A stretch of DNA of 64,000 nucleotides from DAIDKA01 sp049792815 (GTDB lineage Bacteria > Pseudomonadota > Gammaproteobacteria > Steroidobacterales > Steroidobacteraceae), in contig JBARBG010000054.1 in assembly GCA_049792815.1 (NCBI GenBank), forward strand, positions 1 to 64,000, given 5' to 3'. This document shows positions 14,307 through 22,951 of this stretch, piece by piece. The notes under the pieces are model-generated. The model searched no databases. It was not told the origin of the DNA and was given only the letters and a program-made list of their open reading frames with translations. The position numbers and the translations under genes are program-made. How positions within the stretch are numbered: position 1 is the stretch's first letter; each line of letters begins with the position of its first letter.

Positions 14307-15826
14307 GCGGGTGCGCCCTGGCGCTTGGCGCCTGATCGGCCGCCGCCCGGCTTGGCCGCAGCCGGACGGCCTCCCGAGGTCGCCCGATCGGTCTTCTTCT
14401 TGCGTGCCGCCTTCATGCCGGCAATCTTGGCGAGGTTCGCGCCCCGGTGCCCGATGCCTGCCGTACCCTTGCGGCGCGGCCGATGGCCAACCTTGTGCTC
14501 GGTCTTGCGCTCGCTGTAAGGATTGGCGTCGGAGCGGAACTCCACGACCACCGGGCAGGCATAAAGATCGAAGGTCTTGCGAAATACATTGGCCAGATAG
14601 CGGGCATACGCATCGGGCACTCGCTCGCCCTGGCTGCCGTGGACGATAACGCGCGGTGGATTGCGGCCGCCCTGGTGGACGTAGCGCAGCTTGATCCGCC
14701 GGCTATGTACCAGGGGCGGCTGATGCGCCTGGATCGCGGCCTCCAGCGCCCGGTTCAGCATCCGGGTGGGCATTTCGCGCATGGCGGCCTCGAAGCCGCG
14801 CACCGCGGACTGCGCCAGCTCACCCACACCGGTGCCGTGGCGTGCCGAAATGAAATGCAACGGGGCATAGGGGACGAAATCCAGCTTCAGCGACAGCTGG
14901 CGCCGGATCTCCTCGCGCTGCTGCATGGGGATGCCGTCCCATTTGTTGACCGCGATGAGCAGGGCGCGGCCCCGTTGCAGCGCCATGCCCAGCACACTGG
15001 CATCCTGTTCGCCCACCGAATCGTGTGCATCGAGCATCATGACCACCACATGGGCGTGGTCGATGGCCTGCAGCGTCTTGGCGACACTGACCTTTTCGAT
15101 CAGATCCTCAACTTTGGAACGGCGGCGGATGCCGGCGGTATCGATCAGCACGAAGTCCCGGCCATCGCGCTTGAACGGCACCAGAATACTGTCGCGGGTC
15201 GTGCCCGGCTCCTCGCTGGCAATGACGCGCTCCTCACCCAGCAAACGGTTGATGAGCGTGGACTTGCCGACATTGGGGCGCCCGATGACCGCGATGCGAA
15301 TGGCATCATCGACCGAGTCCTCGCGCGTCGACTCTTCAAATCCGGCAAGCACCTCGGAAAGGAGCTCCTGAATGCCCTGCCCGTGAGTGGCAGCGATGGG
15401 CAGCGGTCGGCCCAGGCCCAGCACATGAAACTCACTGAGTGCAACCTGCGCATCCAGGCTTTCAATCTTGTTGACGGCAAGGATGATGGGCTTGCCGGAG
15501 CGACGCAGCTCGCGCGCGATGATCTCATCCTGCGCTGTCAGCCCGGCGCGGGCATCGACGATGAATACCAGGCGATCCGCCTCGGCCACGGCGCGCTCGG
15601 TCTGAATGCGCATCTGGCTCTCGATCACCGACGGATTCTCGAGCACGAGTCCGCCGGTATCGATGACCACGTAGGTTCCCGACCTGAACTGCCCGTAGCC
15701 ATATTGCCGATCGCGCGTGACGCCGGGCACGTCGGCCACGATGGCATCTCGCGTCCGCGTCAGCGTATTGAACAGCGTCGACTTGCCGACATTGGGCCGG
15801 CCGACCAGCGCTACGATCGGCAGCAC
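14243..15826 (-). CDS. der: Ribosome biogenesis GTPase Der (EngA)
   Basis: Der is an essential double-GTPase acting in 50S subunit maturation. Both G domains are complete: GRPNVGKSTLFN and NKIE in the first, GRPNVGKSTLIN, DTAGI and NKWD in the second, followed by the KH-like domain (IKLRYVHQGGRNPPRVIVHG). At 527 residues it is longer than the roughly 490 of E. coli, because of a basic tail of about 80 residues rich in Lys, Arg and Gly. The end of this tail overlaps the peptidase gene on the opposite strand. der lies downstream of bamB with a 6-base gap. Confidence 0.97.
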   Translation of the reverse strand: MLPIVALVGRPNVGKSTLFNTLTRTRDAIVADVPGVTRDRQYGYGQFRSGTYVVIDTGGLVLENPSVIESQMRIQTERAVAEADRLVFIVDARAGLTAQDEIIARELRRSGKPIILAVNKIESLDAQVALSEFHVLGLGRPLPIAATHGQGIQELLSEVLAGFEESTREDSVDDAIRIAVIGRPNVGKSTLINRLLGEERVIASEEPGTTRDSILVPFKRDGRDFVLIDTAGIRRRSKVEDLIEKVSVAKTLQAIDHAHVVVMMLDAHDSVGEQDASVLGMALQRGRALLIAVNKWDGIPMQQREEIRRQLSLKLDFVPYAPLHFISARHGTGVGELAQSAVRGFEAAMREMPTRMLNRALEAAIQAHQPPLVHSRRIKLRYVHQGGRNPPRVIVHGSQGERVPDAYARYLANVFRKTFDLYACPVVVEFRSDANPYSERKTEHKVGHRPRRKGTAGIGHRGANLAKIAGMKAARKKKTDRATSGGRPAAAKPGGGRSGAKRQGAPAQRVRSKGRGGGRNRAGSTKA

Positions 15827-15832
15827 GGTGGA

Positions 15833-17029
15833 TCAGCCGCCGGAGTGCGCATCCTGCCCAGCGGCGGGCATGGCCGCGGCGGTTGCGTGGGTTGCAAGGG
15901 GCGCGGCGCGGAAGGCATCGAGGACGCCGCGGTCATTGAGCAACATCAGTACGCCATCGGCATAGACCGGCGCGTTGGTATAGCGCGACTTGCCCGCGCG
16001 CACCCGGGCCATGAGGGCTCCGGTCGCCTTGTTCAGCCAGTGAACATAGCCCTTGAAGTCGGCCACCACGATGGCATCGCCGGCCACGGCGGGGCCGGAC
16101 AGTCCGCGGTGCAACAGTGCCTTCTGGCGCCACACCTCGGTGCCGTTGCGCCGCGTCAGGGCGACGACTTCGCCAATCGACGTCGACACGTAGATGTTGT
16201 TGTCATCGAGGGCCAGGCCACGGTAGCTGGAAAGGTCATGCGACCACCAGATCTGCCCGGAGTCGAGCGCAATCATGGCGACCTTGCCCTGGAATCCGAC
16301 GACATAGACGTCATTGCCGACAATCTGGGCCCGCGTATCCACATCGACCAGGCGGTCAAGATCGGTCTTGCCCGTCGGTATCTGCAGCTGGGTTTCCCAG
16401 ACACTGGAACCATCAGTCAACGATGAGGCAACAATGCGCCCATTGTCGAATCCGGTCACGGCCACCTCACCCACGACGGCCGGCGCGGCCGTGCCGCGCA
16501 GCGACAGCTTCGGCACGGTCTGCTGCTGCTGCCACAGCTCGTGGCCATCGGCCATCGACAGGCCGTGCAGCTTGCCGTCGACGCCGCGGACCACCACCAG
16601 GTTGGGTGAAACCGCCGGGGCGGCGAGGATTTCCGCGGTGATATTGGTGGTCCACAGCCGCTTGCCGGTGTTCGCATCCAGTGCGATCACATCGCCATCG
16701 GTTGAGCCCACGACGATCCTGCCGTTGCCATAGCCCACGGCGCCGCCCAGCGGCAGCTTGGTGCGGGTCTGCCACTGCGGGCGGCCGTTTTGCAGGTTGA
16801 AGGCCGCGATCTCGCCCTTTTCGCCGGCGGCGTACACGGTGTCGCCCTCGACATCCAGCGCCAGACCCAGACGCAGCGGCACCTTGGTGCCCCCGACCTT
16901 TTCACTCCAGACCTTCTGGATCTTCAAGGTTTCCGGGAAAGCGACCAGTTTGGTCGGACGGTCCGGGTCCTTGTCCTTGGTGCATGCGGCCACGAGGGCC
17001 AGCAGCAGTATGGGCAGAATGCGACGCAT
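15833..17029 (-). CDS. bamB: Outer membrane assembly lipoprotein BamB
   Basis: BamB is the beta-propeller lipoprotein of the BAM complex that inserts outer membrane proteins. The 398-residue precursor has a short signal with lipobox LVAAC (Cys16) and repeated PQQ-type blades (for example GNGRIVVGSTDGDVIALDAN and GVDGKLHGLSMADGHELWQQ). It sits between yfgM and der, the standard gammaproteobacterial order. Confidence 0.96.
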   Translation of the reverse strand: MRRILPILLLALVAACTKDKDPDRPTKLVAFPETLKIQKVWSEKVGGTKVPLRLGLALDVEGDTVYAAGEKGEIAAFNLQNGRPQWQTRTKLPLGGAVGYGNGRIVVGSTDGDVIALDANTGKRLWTTNITAEILAAPAVSPNLVVVRGVDGKLHGLSMADGHELWQQQQTVPKLSLRGTAAPAVVGEVAVTGFDNGRIVASSLTDGSSVWETQLQIPTGKTDLDRLVDVDTRAQIVGNDVYVVGFQGKVAMIALDSGQIWWSHDLSSYRGLALDDNNIYVSTSIGEVVALTRRNGTEVWRQKALLHRGLSGPAVAGDAIVVADFKGYVHWLNKATGALMARVRAGKSRYTNAPVYADGVLMLLNDRGVLDAFRAAPLATHATAAAMPAAGQDAHSGG

Positions 17030-17035
17030 GATGGA

Positions 17036-17707
17036 TCAGTTCCCCTTGGGAATGGCAGCTGCCGGCGTGCTGGACGCAGCGTCGGCGAGGTCGTTGATTT
17101 TCAGGTCCAGGAGATCATTGGCGGCTTGCGCCGGACCGATGGCCACACGCGCGGCGCGATACTCGCGCAGCGCCGCCGCCTTGTCGCCCTTGGCGAAATA
17201 GGCGTCGCCGCGAACTTCGGCAAAGCGCCCCTCGAAGGCACCTTGATCGGCCGTGCCCAGGGTCGCCAGGGCGGCATCCGGATGGTTCAGTGCCACCTGC
17301 ACCCGCGCCAGGCGCAGGCGCGAGACCAGCACCAGCTCCGGGTCCTTGGAGCGGCCGATCACCGCGGTGAGATACGAGGCGGCGCGGTCGGTCTGGCCGG
17401 TCTCCAGCAGCAGCCGGGCGGCAGCCAGGTCCGCCTGGTCAACATAAGGGCTGCGGGCGTGGTTCTGCCGCAGCTGCTCGACCAGGTCCAGACCCCGCGT
17501 GCGGTCGCCGTGGTCAAAGGCATCCAGGACCTGGTCATAGGCCTGCGAGGCCTCGACGCCATCGCGCTCGGTCCGCGCCTGCCACCAGCGCCAGCCGCCG
17601 ACAATCAGGCCGCCGACGGCCAGGCCGACAATGATCCAGGGCAGATTGACCTTCAGCCACCCCAGCAGCTGCTCCACTTGTTCTTTTTCCGAAAGGTACT
17701 CGTCCAC
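17036..17707 (-). CDS. yfgM: YfgM-family tetratricopeptide protein (Sec translocon accessory)
   Basis: The product of about 223 residues has one N-terminal membrane helix (LPWIIVGLAVGGLIVGGWRW) after about 20 cytoplasmic residues, then tetratricopeptide repeats that would face the periplasm. YfgM in E. coli associates with SecYEG and PpiD. I start it at the GTG at 17707 (VDEYLSEKEQVEQ), with AGGAG eight bases upstream; the longer open frame would run into hisS. This start lies six bases after the hisS stop, and bamB follows its own stop by six bases. Confidence 0.92.
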   Translation of the reverse strand: MDEYLSEKEQVEQLLGWLKVNLPWIIVGLAVGGLIVGGWRWWQARTERDGVEASQAYDQVLDAFDHGDRTRGLDLVEQLRQNHARSPYVDQADLAAARLLLETGQTDRAASYLTAVIGRSKDPELVLVSRLRLARVQVALNHPDAALATLGTADQGAFEGRFAEVRGDAYFAKGDKAAALREYRAARVAIGPAQAANDLLDLKINDLADAASSTPAAAIPKGN

Positions 17708-17712
17708 CGACC

Positions 17713-19002
17713 CTACTCCTGCTTGTCCGCGGCCCGCAGGGCCGCCTCGATCTGTGCCGGCAACTGCGTCAACGGGCACTCACTCTGACCGGCCTCGAGG
17801 CGCAAAGGTTTCAAAGCCACCATGCCCCGGGCCAGCTCGTCCTCGCCGATGATCAGCGCCAGGGCCGCCCGGCTGCGATCGGCCCGGCGAAACTGGGCCT
17901 TGAAATTGCCCCCGCCGAGGTTCAATTCGAAGCGCCGGTGTGGCAGCGCATCGCGCAGCGACTCGACAATCCGGCCGCCTTCCACACTCGCCCGCTCGCC
18001 GTTGACCACGACATACACATCGGCCGGCACGCTCTGGGGCTGAGAGGGCAGCTGTCGCAGCAGCTCAACGACCCGGTCCACGCCCATGGCGAAACCGATG
18101 GCCGGGGTGGCCTCGCCCCCCAATTGCGTGATGAGTCCGTCGTAACGACCCCCTGAGCATACGGCGTCCTGGGCGCCCAGCGCATCGGTGATCCATTCAA
18201 AGACGGTGCGGCTGTAGTAATCAAGTCCGCGCACCAGGCGCGGGTTGATGGTGTATTCGATGCCCATCGCCGTCAGCGCGGCGCACAGCGCAGCAAAGTG
18301 CGCCTGGGACTGCGGATCCAGAGAGTCCGCAAGCAGTGGCGCGGCCGCAATCAGTTCGCGCAGATCAGGATTCTTGCTGTCCAGGATGCGCAGCGGATTG
18401 CCATTGAGGCGGCGGCGGCTATCCTCGTCCAGGCGCTCGTGGCAGTGCGAGAAATACTCGACCAGTCTGCCGCGATAGACGCGACGGGATTCAGCGGTGC
18501 CGAGCGAATTGATCTGCAGCTTCACCCGCGTGACACCCAGCCGCCGCCACAGGCGCGCCATCAGCGCAATGAGTTCCGCATCGACATCGGGGCCGGCGAA
18601 GCCCACCGCCTCGACATCGACCTGGTAGAACTGCCGGTAACGGCCCTTCTGCGGTTTTTCATGGCGAAAGACCGGCCCCAGCGACCACAGCTTGTGGCGC
18701 GCACCGCGCAGCAGGCCGTTGGAAATCGTGGCCCGCACGATGCCCGCGGTGATCTCGGGCCGCAGCGTCAAACTGTCGCCGCCCTGGTCGGTGAAGGTAT
18801 ACATCTCCTTCTCGACCACGTCGGTGTATTCACCGATGGCGCGCTTGAAGAGCTCGGTATGCTCAACGGCCGGGACACGGATCTCCTCGTACCCATAGGC
18901 CGCGAGCAGCTCGCGCATGGTGCCTTCGACGTGCTGCCACAACACGCTCTCGGCCGGCAGCACATCGTTCATGCCGCGGATGGGTTGAATCGCGAGGCTC
19001 AA
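17713..19002 (-). CDS. hisS: Histidyl-tRNA synthetase
   Basis: This 429-residue class II aminoacyl-tRNA synthetase attaches histidine to tRNA-His. It opens with the conserved IRGMNDVLP. Motif 2 contains FRHEKPQKGRYRQFYQ, the histidine-binding motifs read LVRGLDYYSRTVFEW and GGRYDGL, and motif 3 contains AIGFAMGVDR. The anticodon-binding domain is C-terminal. It is transcribed after rodZ (13-base gap) and before yfgM. Confidence 0.98.
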   Translation of the reverse strand: MSLAIQPIRGMNDVLPAESVLWQHVEGTMRELLAAYGYEEIRVPAVEHTELFKRAIGEYTDVVEKEMYTFTDQGGDSLTLRPEITAGIVRATISNGLLRGARHKLWSLGPVFRHEKPQKGRYRQFYQVDVEAVGFAGPDVDAELIALMARLWRRLGVTRVKLQINSLGTAESRRVYRGRLVEYFSHCHERLDEDSRRRLNGNPLRILDSKNPDLRELIAAAPLLADSLDPQSQAHFAALCAALTAMGIEYTINPRLVRGLDYYSRTVFEWITDALGAQDAVCSGGRYDGLITQLGGEATPAIGFAMGVDRVVELLRQLPSQPQSVPADVYVVVNGERASVEGGRIVESLRDALPHRRFELNLGGGNFKAQFRRADRSRAALALIIGEDELARGMVALKPLRLEAGQSECPLTQLPAQIEAALRAADKQE

Positions 19003-19015
19003 GAAGTTCCCCTGC

Positions 19016-19903
19016 TCAAGTTTTGTTGCCCGCCGTGGTCAGGTTCGTCACCGGCTGCAGCGTGCCTTCGTGTGTCACCAGAAACTGTGCCGCCGAGCCC
19101 GACTGCGCCTGTTCCGGAATGACCTGCGCCTGACCGTCGATCGCAACGTCGACTTCGGCGAAGTTTCCAACCAGCACTTTCAGCGGTGCCGTACCGCGCA
19201 GTGTTTCGGTCGTGCCCGCGGCACCGATGGCATGGTACAGCGCTGCGCCGCGCGCGTCGTAGACTTCTGTCCAGCACTCGGACCTGAACTTCAAGGTGAC
19301 GCTGGCCTCCAGGGGGCCGCTGCGGGTCACTCTGGGAGCCTTGACCAGCGGCCGCGCGAGGGCCTGCGGTGAACTGCCGGTGGCCTCTGAGGCGGCCGCG
19401 GGTGCCGATGCGAGGCCCGCAGGAGTCGGCGCCTCAGCCCCGGGCGCCGGCAGGGATGCGGGCGCGGAAGAAACGACGGAGTTGGCCGGATGCAGTTCCA
19501 GGTAGAGCCAACGGATGCTGCCGATCAGCCCCACACCGATCACCAGCGCCAGTCCCGTCGTGACCAGCGCTCCTCGCCAGCTACTGGCCTGCTTCGCATG
19601 CGGCATCTGCGTAAGATCCGGAGGCGCTCCGGCCTGTGCGCTGGCCGCATACAGTCCCATGATCTCCGCGACCGGCTCCTTCAGCAGTTCGGCGTAGTGC
19701 CGCAGATGTCCGCGCACATACACCGGGGCCCCAAGTTCGCCGTAGCGCTCGCCCTCGAGCGCACCGAGCACCCCGGGATCAACATGCAGCTGCTCGGCCA
19801 CCTGCACCAGCGACAGATTGGCACGTTCCCGCGCCGCCTGCAGGCGTGCGCCGATGCCGTTATTGCGCGCACCGCTGTCGTTGCCGCCAGCACTCATGGG
19901 CAT
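19016..19903 (-). CDS. rodZ: RodZ-like cell-shape protein
   Basis: RodZ links MreB filaments to the inner membrane. The 295-residue protein has an N-terminal helix-turn-helix of the RodZ kind (GARLQAARERANLSLVQVAE; YVRGHLRHYAELL), a membrane segment at about residues 110-130, a Pro/Ala-rich linker and a C-terminal DUF4115 beta domain (SECWTEVYDARGAALYHAIG). Position between pilW and hisS is the usual one. Its start overlaps the pilW stop by one base (TGATG); Met3 is an alternative start. Confidence 0.93.
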   Translation of the reverse strand: MPMSAGGNDSGARNNGIGARLQAARERANLSLVQVAEQLHVDPGVLGALEGERYGELGAPVYVRGHLRHYAELLKEPVAEIMGLYAASAQAGAPPDLTQMPHAKQASSWRGALVTTGLALVIGVGLIGSIRWLYLELHPANSVVSSAPASLPAPGAEAPTPAGLASAPAAASEATGSSPQALARPLVKAPRVTRSGPLEASVTLKFRSECWTEVYDARGAALYHAIGAAGTTETLRGTAPLKVLVGNFAEVDVAIDGQAQVIPEQAQSGSAAQFLVTHEGTLQPVTNLTTAGNKT

Positions 19904-20688
19904 CAGCGAGGGCTGGATTGCGGGTCCGCGCTCAGGGAGCGCGCCTGCTCGGAGTTCGGAAAAATGGCGCGCAGGATCTTGGTAAATTGCGCGGCACTGC
20001 TGGCATCACCCAGGGTGCGCGCCGCACGCAGCCCCACCAGCAGCAGTTCGGGTGTCGCGGGATACTCTGTGATGAAGGCCTGGACGCGATTGCGCGCCTC
20101 GAGCGCGCGGCCGTGCGCCAGCTCCAATGCGGCCTCCTGGTAGACCCCTTCGGCATAATCAGGACGCGCGCCGAGCGCTCGCTTGAAGGCCGACTCGGCT
20201 TCCTCATCACGATGCGCGGTGAGCAGACAGACCCCCATGTCGGTATAGGCCGCCTCGGGCGTGCGGTACAGCGGACTTCTCGCCACCTGCAGCATCTTGG
20301 TGATGCCTTCGTCCACGCGATGCTGGTCACACAGGTACACCCCGTAGAAAAGCACCTGACCTGGGTCGTTGGGTGCGAGCCGCATTGCCTCGCGATATTC
20401 GCTCTCGGCCTTCTTCGGGTCATTGATGCGCGCGTAAAACATGGCCATTACGCTGTGCGCATTGGGATTCAACGGGTCTTCCTGCAGGGCACGGTCAATT
20501 TTTTCCTTGGCGCGCTGCAGGTTGCCTTCCTGCATGTAGGCCACGGCCAGCTGCACATTGTCAGCAGCCGCATCCTGCGCGACATTGCCCTGCTCCAGGT
20601 GCGGTGACTTGGTGGTCACGCAACCGCCCAGGATCATGAGCAGCGACGCCACGCAAACCGGGATAACCATGGCATGTGCGATTTTCAT
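19903..20688 (-). CDS. pilW: Type IV pilus biogenesis/stability lipoprotein PilW (PilF)
   Basis: PilW is an outer membrane lipoprotein needed for assembly of the type IV pilus secretin. The 261-residue precursor has a signal peptide with lipobox ILGGC, followed by at least five tetratricopeptide repeats (AVAYMQEGNLQRAKEKIDRA; NPNAHSVMAMFYARINDPKK). It overlaps rlmN upstream by four bases and rodZ downstream by one, so the three are translationally coupled. Confidence 0.92.
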   Translation of the reverse strand: MKIAHAMVIPVCVASLLMILGGCVTTKSPHLEQGNVAQDAAADNVQLAVAYMQEGNLQRAKEKIDRALQEDPLNPNAHSVMAMFYARINDPKKAESEYREAMRLAPNDPGQVLFYGVYLCDQHRVDEGITKMLQVARSPLYRTPEAAYTDMGVCLLTAHRDEEAESAFKRALGARPDYAEGVYQEAALELAHGRALEARNRVQAFITEYPATPELLLVGLRAARTLGDASSAAQFTKILRAIFPNSEQARSLSADPQSSPR

Positions 20689-21908
20689 GACTGCACCAAA
20701 AGGCCGATGTGCCTGGCACCCAGACGAACCGTCGTCCGGTTGATGACGCGTCCGGCCAGCTGGCCGCAGGCGGCGTCAATATCATCGCCGCGCGTGCGGC
20801 GGATGGTCGCGATGACTCCACCACGAATTAGCTCGTCCCGGAAACGCTGGATGACGGGCAGCGCCGAGCGCCTGTAGCGCGTTCCGGGAAAGGGATTGAA
20901 AGGAATGAGATTGAGCTTGGCCGGATGGCCGCGCAGCAGCCGCACCAGCTCGCGCGCCTGAGCGGGTGAGTCGTTGACCCCCTCCAGCATCACGTACTCA
21001 AAGGTGACGCTGCGGCCGTTCTGCTCGTCAAGATAATGCCAGCAGGCCGCCAGCAGCTCGCTGATGGGATGCTTGCGATTGATCGGCACCAGCTCGTTGC
21101 GCAGCGCATCGTTGGGCGCGTGCAGCGAGACGGCGAGCGCGACATTGGTGGCTTCGGCCAGCTTGTACATCTGCGGAACCAGGCCCGAGGTCGATAGCGT
21201 GACGCGGCGACGCGACAGATCGAACCCGAAATCATCCATCATGATGGACAGCGCCGGTACCACATTGCGGAAGTTTGCCAGTGGCTCGCCCATGCCCATC
21301 AGCACCACATTGCTGATGATGCGGCCGCTAAGCGGTGTGATCACCTGCGCCTCGGCCGCGCTCGCCGCGGACGGCGCCTGGGTGCCGGGCTCGGCTTCGA
21401 AATTGGCATCAGCCTCCGGATCATCGCCTGGCGCCGCGCCGACGGCCGCTTCAAGTTCGCGCGCCGCCAGCCACACCTGGCCGACGATCTCGGCCGTCGT
21501 CAGATTGCGATTGAACCCCTGTTGCGCCGTGGCGCAAAAGGAACAGTCCAGGGCGCAGCCGACCTGCGAGGAAATGCACAGCGTGCCGCGACCCGGCTCC
21601 GGAATGTAGACCATCTCGAAGGCCTGCGAGGCGTCGGCTTCGAGCTTCCACTTGCGGGTGCCATCGGCCGACACCTGCAGATCGGTGATCCTGGGTACCC
21701 GAATTTCCGCGCACTGTGCCAGCTGCGCGCGAAAGTCCTTGGCCAGATCCGTCATTTGCGCGATTCGACCCTCGCCACGCTTGTAGATCCAGTTCATCAG
21801 CTGGCGGGCGCGGAAGGGCTTGCTGCCAAGGCCGGCGATGTACTGCTCAAGCTGCGGGCGCGTCAGCCCCAGCAGATTGGTGCGTACAGTTGCGGTCGGC
21901 TCTGACAT
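20685..21908 (-). CDS. rlmN: Dual-specificity rRNA/tRNA adenine C2 methyltransferase RlmN
   Basis: RlmN is a radical SAM enzyme that methylates C2 of A2503 in 23S rRNA and A37 of some tRNAs. The Fe-S motif is CALDCSFC, followed by ATAQQGFNRNL; the mono-adduct Cys lies near the C-terminus (IDAACGQLAG). At 407 residues it is longer than usual because of an acidic, Ala/Pro-rich insertion of about 45 residues (around AAPGDDPEADANFEAEPG) just before VVLMGMGEPL. The insertion lies where a surface loop occurs in other RlmN proteins, so activity is probably kept. Confidence 0.96.
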   Translation of the reverse strand: MSEPTATVRTNLLGLTRPQLEQYIAGLGSKPFRARQLMNWIYKRGEGRIAQMTDLAKDFRAQLAQCAEIRVPRITDLQVSADGTRKWKLEADASQAFEMVYIPEPGRGTLCISSQVGCALDCSFCATAQQGFNRNLTTAEIVGQVWLAARELEAAVGAAPGDDPEADANFEAEPGTQAPSAASAAEAQVITPLSGRIISNVVLMGMGEPLANFRNVVPALSIMMDDFGFDLSRRRVTLSTSGLVPQMYKLAEATNVALAVSLHAPNDALRNELVPINRKHPISELLAACWHYLDEQNGRSVTFEYVMLEGVNDSPAQARELVRLLRGHPAKLNLIPFNPFPGTRYRRSALPVIQRFRDELIRGGVIATIRRTRGDDIDAACGQLAGRVINRTTVRLGARHIGLLVQS

Positions 21909-21934
21909 GGGTTGCGCATTGATCCGTGGGCACT

Positions 21935-22363
21935 TCAGGTGCGCGGAAACACCTGGGTGCCGGCAAAAAAGTACGCGATCTCCTGCGTGGCGGTCTCCAC
22001 GGCATCCGATCCGTGCACCACGTTCTGCTCGATGCTCAGGGCCAGGTCCGCGCGGATGGTGCCGGGTGCCGCCTTCTTCGGGTCGGTGGCGCCCATGAGT
22101 TCGCGGTTCTTGGCGATGGCATTGTCGCCTTCAAGCACCTGCACGATGACCGGACCGGAGGTCATGTAGCTGACCAGGTCCTTGAAGAACGGACGGGCGC
22201 GATGCACCGCATAGAAGCCCTCGGCCTCGAGCTGGGACAGATGCATCATGCGCGCAGCAATGATGCGCAGTCCTGCCGTTTCGAAGCGGCGATAGACCTC
22301 GCCAATCAGGTTGCGTGACACGCCATCGGGCTTGACGATGGACAGGGTGCGTTCGAGCGCCAT
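21935..22363 (-). CDS. ndk: Nucleoside diphosphate kinase
   Basis: Ndk balances nucleoside triphosphates by phosphate transfer through an active-site histidine. The 142-residue protein is full length: ERTLSIVKPDGVSRNLIG at the N-terminus and the phosphorylated His in QNVVHGSD near residue 118. It is the first gene of the cluster leading into rlmN, 26 bases upstream of it. The 240 bases between ndk and iscA hold no gene. Confidence 0.98.
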   Translation of the reverse strand: MALERTLSIVKPDGVSRNLIGEVYRRFETAGLRIIAARMMHLSQLEAEGFYAVHRARPFFKDLVSYMTSGPVIVQVLEGDNAIAKNRELMGATDPKKAAPGTIRADLALSIEQNVVHGSDAVETATQEIAYFFAGTQVFPRT

Positions 22364-22604
22364 TCGCGAGGATCTCCTGCACTGTATCTGACCTGCCGGG
22401 TTCGGGCTTCTGCCGTCCGATCAGCAAGTCATTGAAATCGTTGGAATTGAATATCCAGGAATCGAGGTCGCCGGCTAGGCGGCCAATATCCGGGGCGCGC
22501 AGTCTACCTCGGACGGGCCGGATTGGCCACCCGCGGCGGACGCGGAAGTTGCGGTTTGGTAAGCCTTTTTTACTGAAGCCAGGCGATTCGCCCCGGCTGG
22601 AAAA

Positions 22605-22928
22605 TCAGACGCTGAAGCTCTCGCCGCAGCCGCATTCACCCTTGATGTTCGGATTGCTGAACTTGAAGGCCTCGTTCAGACCCTGCTTGACGAAGTCGAC
22701 AATGGTGCCGTTCACCAGGCTCAGGCTTTCCCGGTCGACAAACACCTTCACTCCGTGGTCCTCGAACACCACGTCATCCGGCCGGGAATCATCTGCATAA
22801 TTAACCACATAGGCGAAGCCCGAGCAGCCGGTCTTGCGCACCCCGAGCCGCAGGCCCAAGCCTCGGCCCCGGGAAGCGAGAAAGCTCCGGACTCGGTCGG
22901 CGGCCGATTCAGTCAGTGAAATACTCAT
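22605..22928 (-). CDS. iscA: IscA/ErpA-type Fe-S cluster carrier
   Basis: A-type carriers pass Fe-S clusters to apoproteins. The 107-residue product has the three conserved cysteines: one in TGCSGFAY and two in GECGCGESF at the C-terminus. I chose the ATG at 22928 (MSISLTESAADRV), which has GGGA seven bases upstream and gives the family's exact length; two upstream in-frame ATGs would add 4 and 11 residues. It follows the TrmJ-IscS fusion gene by 23 bases. Whether IscA, ErpA or SufA fits best cannot be decided here. Confidence 0.93.
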   Translation of the reverse strand: MSISLTESAADRVRSFLASRGRGLGLRLGVRKTGCSGFAYVVNYADDSRPDDVVFEDHGVKVFVDRESLSLVNGTIVDFVKQGLNEAFKFSNPNIKGECGCGESFSV

Positions 22929-22951
22929 TGCGCGTCCCATTCTAAGGTCAT

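Noticed and set aside
22540..22575. T-run (CCTTTTTT) as a terminator after iscA or ndk
   Set aside because: The run is on the forward strand while both genes are on the reverse strand, and the preceding stem is weak.
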